DNA of 13,894 nt from Verrucomicrobiota bacterium. GTDB taxonomy: Bacteria > Verrucomicrobiota > Verrucomicrobiia > Chthoniobacterales > UBA10450. Each line of letters begins with the position of its first letter. Position 1 is the stretch's first letter. Location of the stretch: the NCBI GenBank assembly GCA_003219925.1, contig QHQU01000001.1, forward strand, positions 1-13,894. Reading direction: 5' to 3'. Both the position numbers and the translations under genes were made by a program. The notes under the pieces are model-generated. The model searched no databases, was not told where the DNA came from, and worked only from the letters and a program-made list of their open reading frames with translations. Shown piece after piece: positions 1 to 6,491 of the stretch.

Positions 1-1
1 A

Positions 2-580
2 ATTTTAGAAAAACTCGTCGCCGGCGGAATCGACATCGTGCAGTTGCGCGGCAAGAATCGTAGTCTCGACGAATTGTGCGTACTCGCGGAACAACTCCTG
101 CAACTAACTATGTCGGCAAAGATTCCGCTTATCGCCAACGATCACGCTGAGATGGCGCGACGCGTGGAGGTGCAGGGTGTGCACGTCGGTCAAGATGACG
201 ATTCAATCAAAAAAGTGCGGTCGCAGATCAAACGACCAATCGTCGTCGGCAAATCAACTCACAGCATTGAACAAGCTGTTGCCGCCGAGCGCGAAGGGGC
301 GGATTACATCGGTTTCGGTCCAATCTTCTCCACTCCCACCAAACCCGATTACTCGCCTGTTGGTCTCGCGCACATTCGCGAAGTTCACGAGCGAGTTTCC
401 ATTCCCATTTTTTGCATCGGCGGAATCAAATCAGAAAATCTCGCGCAGGTAATCGACGCCGGCGCGAAACGCGTCGTCATCGTTTCCGGCTTATTGCAGG
501 CGAACGACATTGCCGAATATGCGAGAGCTTGTAAGAGATTATTGAGCCAACAGCGTGACCACCTGACTACTGACCTGTGA
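2..580 (+). CDS. thiE: Thiamine phosphate synthase, 3' part (5' end outside window)
   Basis: Joins the pyrimidine (HMP-PP) and thiazole phosphate halves of thiamine in the cytoplasm. The frame is open from the first bases of the window, and the internal GTG at 38 is not a start because family sequence (GGIDIVQLRGK) runs through it. About 192 residues are visible of a usual 200-220, so only a short N-terminus is missing. Family landmarks in order: the VQLRGK strand, LIANDHAEMAR with GVHVGQDD, VVGKSTHS, DYIGFGPIFSTPTK (phosphate/pyrophosphate binding loop), and IPIFCIGGI followed by VVIVSGLL near the end of the TIM barrel. The downstream kinase is 171 bases away, so co-transcription is possible but not shown. 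A TPP riboswitch, if present, would lie outside the window. Confidence 0.93.
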   Translation: MLEKLVAGGIDIVQLRGKNRSLDELCVLAEQLLQLTMSAKIPLIANDHAEMARRVEVQGVHVGQDDDSIKKVRSQIKRPIVVGKSTHSIEQAVAAEREGADYIGFGPIFSTPTKPDYSPVGLAHIREVHERVSIPIFCIGGIKSENLAQVIDAGAKRVVIVSGLLQANDIAEYARACKRLLSQQRDHLTTDL

Positions 581-583
581 AAT

Positions 584-661
584 CTGAACCCTGAACCTTG
601 CACCTTTCACTTCTCACCTTTCACCTCTGACTGCGATAACGATTACGAGCATGAGCATGAG
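584..661. repeat. Cluster of short tandem repeats between thiE and the kinase
   Basis: Three unrelated tandem repeats follow one another. CTGAACC occurs twice without a gap (584-597). A 14-mer beginning CACCTTTCAC occurs twice with one mismatch (601-614 and 615-628). GAGCAT occurs twice and is followed by GAG (647-661). No convincing gene or hairpin is seen. They are seen directly; any role is unknown. Confidence 0.7.
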
Positions 662-751
662 TTCTTCATTCCTGCTTTGTCATTCCTTCGCCCTTCAACG
701 CCAGTCCGGCTCGGACCATTCGTGCTTCGTTATTTGCCTCCTCTGACCTCC

Positions 752-1669
752 ATGTCACTTCTCGTGGTCGGTTCCATCGCGCTCGATACGGTCAAAACAC
801 CGGTCGAAGAGCATGCCGATTTACTCGGCGGTTCCGCTTCCTACGCCGCTCTTGGCGCCAGCTTTTTTACCCCGGTGAATCTGGTCGGGGTGGTGGGAGA
901 TGATTTTCCAGAGAGCGAATTCGAGTTTTGGAAATTGCACCGGATCGACACCACGGGAGTGCAACGGGTCAACGGGAAAACCTTTCGCTGGTCAGGTGAA
1001 TACGCTTGGGACCTCAACACCCGCGAAACGCGTTCGGTCGCGCTGAATGTGTTCGAAACGTTCTCGCCGGAGCTGCCGGCAAATTATCGCTCCACACCTT
1101 TTGTTTTGCTGGCAAACATTGCGCCAAAGTTGCAATTGCACGTGCTCGATCAAATGGAACGGCCGCGGTTTGTGGTCGCCGACACGATGGACCTTTGGAT
1201 TGAAACCACGCGCCCGGATCTCGACGCTTTGCTGCAGCGAGTTGATCTGTTGATTCTGAACGACAGCGAGGCGCGCCAGATGACGAAAGAAACGAGCCTG
1301 ATTCGGGCCGGACGAAAAATTCGCGGATATGGTCCGCGCTATGTTGCGATCAAGAAAGGCGAACATGGTGCGCTGCTCTTTGGCGAAGACGAATTCTTCA
1401 GCGCCGGGGCTTATCCACTGGAAGATATTCATGATCCAACCGGGGCAGGGGACACTTTTGCCGGCGGTTTCGCTGGTTACCTGGCGGCGCACGTGCAGGA
1501 AAGCGTGACCTTCGATGTAATGCGCAAGGCGGTGATCTATGGAAGTGTGCTGGCGAGTTTTTGTGTGGAAGCGTTCAGCCTCGAGCGCTTGCGCGAATTG
1601 ACCCAGGACGAAATTACTGATCGGTATCAGATGTTCAAAATGATGAGTCAATTCGAGGTCTTAACCTAA
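752..1669 (+). CDS. PfkB/ribokinase-family carbohydrate or nucleoside kinase
   Basis: An ATP-dependent kinase of the ribokinase fold that phosphorylates a sugar or nucleoside hydroxyl; the substrate cannot be read from sequence. From ATG 752 the protein has 305 residues, normal for the family. Visible motifs are the N-terminal strand LLVVGSIALDTV, the substrate-side double glycine at residues 26-27 (GGSASYAALGASFF), LILNDSEARQMT, AIKKGEHGALLF, and the signature DPTGAGDTF at 228-236 with D234 as the expected catalytic base. A longer frame opens at TTG 677, but its 25 extra residues do not look like the family and it lacks a ribosome site, so 752 is preferred. No strong Shine-Dalgarno precedes 752 either. 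The close relatives I recall resemble adenosine/ribokinase-like proteins, but a precise function would be a guess. The last 11 codons are echoed at 2167-2199. Confidence 0.9.
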   Translation: MSLLVVGSIALDTVKTPVEEHADLLGGSASYAALGASFFTPVNLVGVVGDDFPESEFEFWKLHRIDTTGVQRVNGKTFRWSGEYAWDLNTRETRSVALNVFETFSPELPANYRSTPFVLLANIAPKLQLHVLDQMERPRFVVADTMDLWIETTRPDLDALLQRVDLLILNDSEARQMTKETSLIRAGRKIRGYGPRYVAIKKGEHGALLFGEDEFFSAGAYPLEDIHDPTGAGDTFAGGFAGYLAAHVQESVTFDVMRKAVIYGSVLASFCVEAFSLERLRELTQDEITDRYQMFKMMSQFEVLT

Positions 1670-1717
1670 CCGCGAACATTGACGCCGTGCGTCGCTCACT
1701 TGAGGTAAATTTTCTTG

Positions 1718-2155
1718 ATGAAATGGATAATCAGCGCGGCACTTTTTTGGCTTGGTTTGGTGAGCACATTGGCCGGCGACAATTCTCCGGTGGGAACATG
1801 GAAAACGGTTGATGATGAAACGGGGCAGCCGAAGTCCATTGTCCGAATCACTGAGCAAGACGGCGAGCTCAGCGGAAAAGTCCTGCAGGTGCTCGAATCC
1901 CCGGAGGGGCCGCACCCGCTTTGTCGACGATGCGAAGGCGAGCGGAAAGATCAACCGGTCGAAGGCATGACGATTTTGTGGGGAGCAAAAAAGGATGGAG
2001 CTTCGTGGCGGGACGGGCAAATTCTCGATCCGCAGAACGGCAGGATTTATCGCGTTACTCTGACTCCTCTGGACGGCGGACAAAAACTCGAAGTGCACGG
2101 GTACATCGGCGTATCAGTGATCGGTCGCAGCCAGACCTGGCAACGGGAGGAGTAA
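1718..2155 (+). CDS. Secreted DUF2147 protein
   Basis: About 145 residues with an N-terminal signal peptide (MKWIISAALFWLGLVSTLAG), then the full DUF2147 pattern: PVGTWKTVDDETGQPKSIV, GKVLQVLE, a CRRC pair followed by a GM.ILWG block, ILDPQNGRIYRV, and a C-terminal GYIGVSVIGRSQTWQR. The family is exported and forms a small beta-barrel-like fold; its biochemical role is unknown. The ATG at 1718 is chosen over the TTG at 1715 because it has a GAGG ribosome site at 1702-1705 and begins the signal peptide directly. It lies 48 bases after the kinase and 40 bases before the nuclease gene on the same strand, so these may form one transcript. It ends in GGGAGGAG, which could help reinitiation downstream. 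Confidence 0.88.
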   Translation: MKWIISAALFWLGLVSTLAGDNSPVGTWKTVDDETGQPKSIVRITEQDGELSGKVLQVLESPEGPHPLCRRCEGERKDQPVEGMTILWGAKKDGASWRDGQILDPQNGRIYRVTLTPLDGGQKLEVHGYIGVSVIGRSQTWQREE

Positions 2156-2172
2156 CAAGGCATTTGAAGGTG

Positions 2173-2199
2173 ATGAGTGAATTTGAAATCCTGACGTGA
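2173..2199 (+). other. Possible 8-codon leader frame overlapping the nuclease start
   Basis: An ATG-to-TGA frame encodes MSEFEILT. Its stop overlaps the GTG start of the next gene as GTGA (2196-2199), the usual arrangement for translational coupling. The peptide is nearly the same as the C-terminus of the kinase (MSQFEVLT, ending at 1669). An AAGG at 2157-2160 is a distant ribosome-site candidate. It may be a coupled leader, a remnant of a duplicated kinase end, or coincidence. Confidence 0.3.
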
Positions 2200-3116
2200 A
2201 ACTAACGAAACGCTGGCTTCTTATTTTCATTTTAGCAGGTGTAGCGACTGCGCCTTGCCTGGCGGCCGCGCCGTGGGTCACACTGCAAGGCGGTCATTAT
2301 CTGATAAAACGACCAAACGACGGGGATAGCTTCCACGTCAGTGTGGAAGGGCATGAATACATCTTCCGGCTTTATTTTGTGGATGCGCCCGAAACGAGCG
2401 CCGAATTCCGCGATCGAGTAGAGGAACAGGCAGCATACTTCGGAGTCACGGTTGATCAGGTGCTGCAGGTTGGGGAGCTGGCCAAACAGTTTACCCGCGA
2501 AAAACTCACTGATTCATTTCTGGTGCGGACGTGTTGGGAAGACGCCGGCGGTCGAAGCCGAATGCAGCGCTTTTATGCCTTTGTGCAAACGCGCACCGGC
2601 GATCTTGGCGAGCAGTTGGTGGAGAATGGTCTCGCCCGGGCCCATCCTGCCACGGCCAAACCCGAAGGGTTAACGTCAGCCGCGGCCGAATGGAAAAATC
2701 TGATCAAGCTCGAGCACAAGGCGAAGCGAGAAAAAGTCGGTGGTTGGGGAGCTAACGAGGAACGGATAACAGCTCGAGCGCAACAACCGGAAAGCGAAAA
2801 AGGGATTGATCCATTCGACAAATTTTTTCACCCCGTCGGTGAAACGCCGGTGAAGGCAGCGGCGACACCCACCGCCAAGGTTGGGACTACGCCATTGCCT
2901 TCCGAGGAAACCACCCCTTCCGGTTTCCCGGCTCCAACCAAACTCGACGTCAACACCGCGTCACAAACTGAGCTTGAGAACGTTCCAGGAATTGGCCCAT
3001 CCATCGCCGAACGCATCATCGAGGCGCGCCCATTCAAAAGCGCCGATGACCTGCAACGCGTCAAAGGAATCGGCGCTGGCAAACGATACGAAAAGATTCG
3101 CCCATTTTTTAATTAA
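2196..3116 (+). CDS. Exported nuclease: thermonuclease-like domain plus ComEA-like helix-hairpin-helix
   Basis: 306 residues from GTG 2196, starting with a signal peptide (about residues 1-24). The SNase-like domain spans about 28-185: NDGDSF (D42/D44 region), FRLYFVDAPET with R58, D63 and E66, and R125 in QRFYAFV. These match by position the staphylococcal nuclease residues D21, R35, D40, E43 and R87, so activity on DNA or RNA is plausible. A Pro/Thr/Lys-rich linker (about 190-248) leads to a C-terminal domain (249-306) with LDVNTAS, LENVPGIGPSIAERII and LQRVKGIGAGK, two helix-hairpin-helix motifs as in ComEA and related non-specific DNA binders. The combination suggests an envelope or secreted nuclease that holds DNA while cutting it, perhaps for nutrient scavenging or DNA uptake. 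No competence genes are adjacent. The GTG start overlaps an upstream 8-codon frame, and no strong Shine-Dalgarno is visible. Confidence 0.87.
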   Translation: MKLTKRWLLIFILAGVATAPCLAAAPWVTLQGGHYLIKRPNDGDSFHVSVEGHEYIFRLYFVDAPETSAEFRDRVEEQAAYFGVTVDQVLQVGELAKQFTREKLTDSFLVRTCWEDAGGRSRMQRFYAFVQTRTGDLGEQLVENGLARAHPATAKPEGLTSAAAEWKNLIKLEHKAKREKVGGWGANEERITARAQQPESEKGIDPFDKFFHPVGETPVKAAATPTAKVGTTPLPSEETTPSGFPAPTKLDVNTASQTELENVPGIGPSIAERIIEARPFKSADDLQRVKGIGAGKRYEKIRPFFN

Positions 3117-3138
3117 TTAAGGCACACTAAAAAGACTA

Positions 3139-3203
3139 ACCGCGGATTTCGCGGATGTGCATGGATGAAATTCCGGAGGCTGATAGCTGAGGCTGACAAC
3201 TGA
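3139..3203. repeat. Two short tandem repeats after the nuclease gene
   Basis: GCGGATTTC is followed directly by GCGGATGTG (3142-3159), a 9-mer tandem that also makes a small CCGCG/CGCGG inverted repeat. Next, GGCTGATAGCTGA (3178-3190) is followed directly by GGCTGACAACTGA (3191-3203), a 13-mer with two mismatches. They lie between convergent genes. I recall CGGATTTCGCGGATG-like strings as common intergenic filler in Verrucomicrobiota and Planctomycetota, but this was not searched. Confidence 0.6.
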
Positions 3204-3265
3204 GAACCGTTAACGCGCGGAGATGCTGCGTCCGATAACACGAAGCGATGTTTCGACCTACCACG

Positions 3266-3568
3266 TCACAGAGGCGGCACGATCACTTCACTACTAAGCC
3301 CGCTATTTGTCGTCATGCTGTAAGCGGTCACGGCGACATAATATTTAGTTTCCGAAAGAGTGAGGGACGTCGCCAGCACATTTTTCACGTCGCGCACATT
3401 CTGGTAATTATGGCTGCCGGTGCCCCAAAAAATCTTATATCCTACGACTTCAGCTGACGGCGAAGCCTTCCACGCGAACTTGACGGTTCGCGTAGCTGCA
3501 TGAAGCGCTTGAGTTGAAATCAAACTTACGAGGATGATCAGCACATGGTGGTAGAATCGGGATGGCAT
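3266..3568 (-). CDS. Small secreted fibronectin type III domain protein
   Basis: From ATG 3568 the protein has 100 residues: a signal peptide (MPSRFYHHVLIILVSLISTQALHAA) and one Fn3-like domain, recognisable from VKFAWKASPSAEVVGYKIFWG, the middle TSLTLSETKYYVAVTAY and the final SGLSSEV. Such single-domain proteins are exported and usually bind or space other proteins or polysaccharides; no catalytic residues are expected. The frame could open 19 codons earlier (ATG 3625), but those residues are polar and would bury the signal peptide, so 3568 is chosen. It converges with the nuclease gene. It could also be the remnant of a longer multi-domain surface protein, but start, signal peptide and stop are all intact. 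Confidence 0.75.
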   Translation of the reverse strand: MPSRFYHHVLIILVSLISTQALHAATRTVKFAWKASPSAEVVGYKIFWGTGSHNYQNVRDVKNVLATSLTLSETKYYVAVTAYSMTTNSGLSSEVIVPPL

Positions 3569-3833
3569 GAGATCGGGAATAGGCGGTTTGTGGTGTTGGC
3601 ATTTTAATAAAATTGCAGTTTTCACATACTTCGCATAAATATGAGACCGATAGTTATGGTAATTCGAAGATGATAGGTCAATCTCGACCGGCTTTATCCA
3701 ACCAACACGCTTACCCTGTACAAATCAAAGGTGCCGTTATGAATATTATAAGCGCCTGCTCACTCTTGCCGTGCTTCCCGCTCCATGCTTCGTTCGAATA
3801 ATTGATAACGGACCGACAACTGAAAAGGTGGTG
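3569..3833. other. Intergenic region without a convincing gene
   Basis: Contains an AT-richer stretch (3600-3665) that probably carries the promoter of the Fn3 gene. A 62-codon plus-strand frame (3613-3801) has no ribosome site and unlike codon use. At 3801-3828 there is a TGATAACGGACCGACAACTG-type string resembling the CTGACAACTGA repeat at 3191-3203. Confidence 0.5.
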
Positions 3834-4271
3834 TTACCGCACCGCCTTTTCATACACCGCCTGCGTCTTTATCTTCTTGTAGCCTAGAGCTGGGTAGAAA
3901 AGGTGGGCCTCGATCCGTTTGGTATTGCTTCGCACTGATATCGCGTCCGCGCCGATGTTTTTTGCCCAGGTTTCCGCTTCTTCAATCAACCGGCGCGCAA
4001 TCCCGCTGCGACGGGCCGACGATGATACGACCAAGCCGAGAATTTCCACCCGAAAACCCACTTCAATAATGCAAACCCGATGCGCCTGGATAAACCCGAT
4101 TGCCTTGTCGCCCGCGTCCACCGCGACCAGCAGCAAATTCGATTCGCCAATCGCTCGAATACGCACTCCAATCGCTTCGGTCTCGCTAGGATAACCCAGC
4201 TCGGTCGCAAGCGCCGCCACCACTTCGGCATCCGTCTCCGCCATTCGTCGAATTCTTAATGTCGCGCTCAT
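3834..4271 (-). CDS. GNAT-family N-acetyltransferase
   Basis: About 145 residues from ATG 4271 (MSATLRIRRM). It is expected to transfer an acetyl group from acetyl-CoA to an amine; the acceptor is unknown. Visible GNAT features: N-terminal LRIRRMAETDAEVVAAL, the beta strand LLVAVDAGDKAIGFI, motif A as ILGLVVSSSARRSGIARRLIEEAETWA with the acetyl-CoA loop R-R-S-G-I-A, and motif B region ISVRSNTKRIEAHLFYPALGYKKI. Length and order are standard for small single-domain members. A GTG start 8 codons upstream (4295) is possible, but the extra residues are not family-like. It is 265 bases from the Fn3 gene on the same strand, so it is probably a separate unit. Confidence 0.87.
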   Translation of the reverse strand: MSATLRIRRMAETDAEVVAALATELGYPSETEAIGVRIRAIGESNLLLVAVDAGDKAIGFIQAHRVCIIEVGFRVEILGLVVSSSARRSGIARRLIEEAETWAKNIGADAISVRSNTKRIEAHLFYPALGYKKIKTQAVYEKAVR

Positions 4272-4434
4272 GATGGAACAAATAATTGATGACACTCAAC
4301 GCAACCCCTCGCGCCGTCGGGCATCTACCTCCGTTGCCGCCCGAAATTTCAATTTGCCACTCACTGCTCGCGTTCACATCTCGCAGTCAAAGCTCAACTC
4401 CCTGCCTCTTGCCCGAACGCGCTGAGATAAGAAA

Positions 4435-4728
4435 ATGAAAACGCCTGGTAGTGAGAATATCTCGACTCACCAGGCCAACGCCGCGCCCTTGGCCTTGAAC
4501 AGCAACGAAATTCGGAACGTCGCGCCACATTCCTGCGGCACCGAACGGCGGCAGGAAATCAATCTCCCGATCGTCAGCGGCAAGTTTCCGGCGGCGCACG
4601 GATCCTGCCGCGAGTTCATCGGGATAATGGTGTCTGAGTGGCGGCGGGTCAGCCTAAACTCGGGCCTTCCGAATCTGACTGTTGCCAGCAGCGCTTTCTT
4701 TTTTATCGAAGTGACGCCCGCGAACTGA
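4435..4728 (+). CDS. Doubtful hypothetical protein, 97 residues
   Basis: I do not recognise this protein. By my hand count, about 71 of 97 codons end in G or C, a bias like that of genuine genes here, and it starts with ATG after an A/G-rich AGATAAGAAA. The product is polar with no signal peptide, membrane span or clear motif; it ends in a hydrophobic patch (VASSAFFFIEV). A minus-strand frame at 4467-4754 (starting MKVATAPIAQF) uses the same third positions and explains the bias equally well. It could be a real small gene on either strand, a decayed gene, or noise. Confidence 0.22.
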   Translation: MKTPGSENISTHQANAAPLALNSNEIRNVAPHSCGTERRQEINLPIVSGKFPAAHGSCREFIGIMVSEWRRVSLNSGLPNLTVASSAFFFIEVTPAN

Positions 4729-4798
4729 GCGATCGGTGCAGTTGCAACTTTCATTTAACGACAATTGGAAAAACATCCTCGTCCATTAAAGAGAGCCT

Positions 4799-4824
4799 AT
4801 CTATATCTATGTTTAGATGTAGAT
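4799..4824 (+). promoter_or_regulatory. 11-bp inverted repeat just before the FmdB-like gene
   Basis: ATCTATATCTA (4799-4809) and TAGATGTAGAT (4814-4824) are complementary along all 11 positions if one U-G pair is allowed, with loop TGTT. It ends 1 base before the ATG at 4826 and 10 bases before the likely start at 4835, where a ribosome site would lie. It could be an operator palindrome in DNA or an mRNA hairpin limiting translation. It has no GC core and no following T-run, so it is not a typical terminator. Confidence 0.45.
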
Positions 4825-4834
4825 TATGGACGCG

Positions 4835-5041
4835 ATGCCTATTTACGTTTACGAAACTAGCGACCTCGCAAAGCCGGTGCGGCGTTTCGAGCTTAGACAA
4901 AGCTTCCACGACGAGCCGCTCCGAGTTGATCCCAAAACGGGTGAAGCCGTGCACCGCATCATCTCTGGCGGTTACGGAGTTCTCGTCCGCGGCGGATGGA
5001 CTGGGCCGTCGGTCGGCACCTGCGGCTCGCATTCGGACTGA
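4835..5041 (+). CDS. FmdB-like small protein lacking the zinc-ribbon cysteines
   Basis: 68 residues from ATG 4835. The N-terminus MPIYVYE, the RRFELRQS segment and the later VHRIISGGYG follow the FmdB/CxxC_CxxC_SSSS pattern (MPxYxYxC..CG..FE......CP.CG...R..SGG). The two Cys pairs that bind zinc are replaced by polar residues (ETSDLAK; VDPKTGEAV). The only cysteine is near the C-terminus (GTCGSHSD). Family members are small and cytoplasmic and are often annotated as putative regulators, with little experimental support. The start at 4835 is chosen over ATG 4826 because the conserved MPxYxYE begins there. A compact hairpin precedes it. Its function is unknown. Confidence 0.7.
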   Translation: MPIYVYETSDLAKPVRRFELRQSFHDEPLRVDPKTGEAVHRIISGGYGVLVRGGWTGPSVGTCGSHSD

Positions 5042-5161
5042 TCTGCGCTGTCGAATTTTAATATCGACTCCTTGCTCCATACTCTTCGCCGCGTGGGATA
5101 ATTATCAATGGATAGCAGATAAACGATAACGACATCGCTCGAAGGCGTGCCCTTAAAACAG

Positions 5162-5201
5162 AAAAAGCCGCCGAGGCGTTCCTGCGCCCCGGCGGCTTCT
5201 C
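5162..5201 (-). terminator. Intrinsic terminator for the peptidoglycan-binding-domain gene
   Basis: AAGCCGCCG (5165-5173) pairs with CGGCGGCTT (5190-5198). After one A-C mismatch, GGCG (5175-5178) pairs with CGCC (5185-5188) around a 6-base loop. Read on the minus strand the stem is followed by a T-rich run (TTTTTCTGTTTT), the classic Rho-independent layout, about 20 bases after the stop at 5221. On the plus strand the trailing sequence (CTTCTCGTT) is weaker. Confidence 0.85.
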
Positions 5202-5220
5202 GTTAATAGTTTAGTTTCCC

Positions 5221-6234
5221 TTAGCTCATCCCGAGGGAATCGAGCGTTGGCTCGTCAATCGCCGCCGTCGTGGCGAGCCCCTGATCAGCCTGATAGGCGG
5301 TGAGCGCTTCCCGGGTCATCGGCCCGAGCAATCCATCCACTTCACCCTTGTAGTAGCCCATCTGCTGCAGCTCAGCCTGAACGTCCGCGATCACCCGGTC
5401 CGGCGGCTCAGCACGATGACCCACGTAGATCGGGCCATCGTAAGCATAATACTGGGCCCCAGAATCGTAACCCCAAGCCGGATACCAGTAGCCGTTGTTC
5501 CAGTAATAGTAACCGCCACCGATCAGCTCTACCCGGTTGTAACGCGACCGATACCAACCCTGGTCGTGCCATTCCGGACGATACGAGCGGAATACTTCAT
5601 ACTGCGAACCCTGCCACTGATCACTTCCTTGGATCCGATAGTTCTGGTTGTAGGTAACTGCCGGAACCTGTTGCGGTTTTGGCTGCGCACGAAAATTCGC
5701 GTGCTGCGCCTTGATCTGCTGCACCTGCTGCGGAGCGGGCTTCTTCGCCGCCGCCGCCGCATTAGCTTGTCCCCTCTGTTGGCCGGTTGCTGACACTGAC
5801 GGAGCTGCACTCGCAGCCGCCCCCGGGGTAGCCCTCGCCGCAGCCGCCGCCGTCGCTGCCGGAGCAGGGGATGTCTTCGCGGCATGCCCCTTCATTCCCT
5901 TTTTCTCCTTCTCAGCGGTGGGCGTTGCGCTGCCAGCCGGTTGACCGGAAACATTAGCTTCCTGCGCGGTCGCAGATTCCTGATGGGCCTTGCGCCCTTT
6001 TTCTGCACCCGGCTCGTTCATCGCTCCCGGTGCGTTTCGCGGTCCATGTTCCCTCACGGCTGTCGCGTGAGGCTTGGCCGCATTCGCGCCGGGCTTTGGT
6101 TGGGCTGGTTGAGTCTGTTCAGCGCCCTGCTTTTTCTTCTTTCCTGGTGATGCTTCCTCGTTGGGCTGTTGCGCCACGGCTACTCCAGCCAGCGCCAGCG
6201 AACAGCCTATCAGTAAACTGGTAAACCTTTTCAT
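5221..6234 (-). CDS. Exported protein with Ala/Pro/Lys-rich linker, Tyr/Trp-rich segment and C-terminal peptidoglycan-binding domain
   Basis: 337 residues. Residues 1-21 are a signal peptide (cleavage likely after AVA). Residues 22-200 are low complexity: a KKKK stretch, many Ala, Pro, Gln and Gly, and an Ala-rich tract. A Tyr/Trp-rich segment follows (YYYWNNGYWYPAWGYDSG), resembling surface-protein motifs. The last 60 residues form a PG_binding_1 domain (VIADVQAELQQMGYYKGEVDG.LG..TREALTAYQ), which typically anchors proteins to the cell wall. No catalytic domain is present, so a structural or anchoring role is inferred. A GGAGGT at 6254-6259 lies about 19 bases before the ATG, unusually far for a ribosome site. 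The start is fixed by the signal peptide. A strong terminator follows. Confidence 0.85.
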   Translation of the reverse strand: MKRFTSLLIGCSLALAGVAVAQQPNEEASPGKKKKQGAEQTQPAQPKPGANAAKPHATAVREHGPRNAPGAMNEPGAEKGRKAHQESATAQEANVSGQPAGSATPTAEKEKKGMKGHAAKTSPAPAATAAAAARATPGAAASAAPSVSATGQQRGQANAAAAAKKPAPQQVQQIKAQHANFRAQPKPQQVPAVTYNQNYRIQGSDQWQGSQYEVFRSYRPEWHDQGWYRSRYNRVELIGGGYYYWNNGYWYPAWGYDSGAQYYAYDGPIYVGHRAEPPDRVIADVQAELQQMGYYKGEVDGLLGPMTREALTAYQADQGLATTAAIDEPTLDSLGMS

Positions 6235-6491
6235 ATCTATATTTCGTCGTTGTACCTCCGCGATTTATTCAAGCGTTTTTCTGTCGTTTCCTTCAAGCCG
6301 CGTAAGGCAAACGCCCTCTACGCGACATTGATCGCCTAATAAGACTTCGTGCGATCGCTCACATCCGGACGGCTCCGTCTTTTACTTCTTCCTTTTTGCT
6401 TTCTTAATTCTTACCTCTTAATTGGTTTTCCATGCCGCTATCCGCCTTCTCTACTTAGCGGTGTAAGCTTTCAATTTTCTAACCCACTCGT
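6235..6491. other. Divergent intergenic region
   Basis: 257 bases between the starts of the wall-binding protein (minus) and the amidohydrolase (plus), so both promoters must lie here. I see no close match to -35/-10 consensus that I would defend. The right half is T-rich and includes the repeated block at 6381-6425. Confidence 0.5.
6381..6425 (+). repeat. T-rich leader block, copy 1
   Basis: A pyrimidine-rich run with the core TAATTCTTA at 6405-6413, about 80 bases before the amidohydrolase start. The same core recurs at 11868 and 13278, and a variant at 10866, always on the plus strand. Confidence 0.5.

Larger units (their letters stand above)
4272..4834. other. Long spacer, no secure gene
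   Basis: About 560 bases separate the divergent GNAT and FmdB-like genes. The left part (4272-4434) shows nothing recognisable. The middle holds two overlapping frames on opposite strands (4435-4728 plus, 4467-4754 minus) that share third-codon positions, so base bias cannot choose between them. The right part (4755-4834) is AT-richer and holds the hairpin at 4799-4824 and probably the promoter of the FmdB-like gene. No tRNA- or rRNA-like structure was recognised. Confidence 0.5.

Noticed and set aside
677..751. N-terminal extension of the kinase from a TTG codon
   Set aside because: The extra 25 residues are unlike the family, no ribosome site precedes the TTG, and the conserved first strand begins at ATG 752.
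992..1651. 219-codon minus-strand frame inside the kinase gene
   Set aside because: Antisense shadow of a PfkB gene with all motifs intact on the plus strand.
3613..3801. 62-codon plus-strand frame
   Set aside because: No ribosome site, codon use unlike the neighbours, no recognisable motif.
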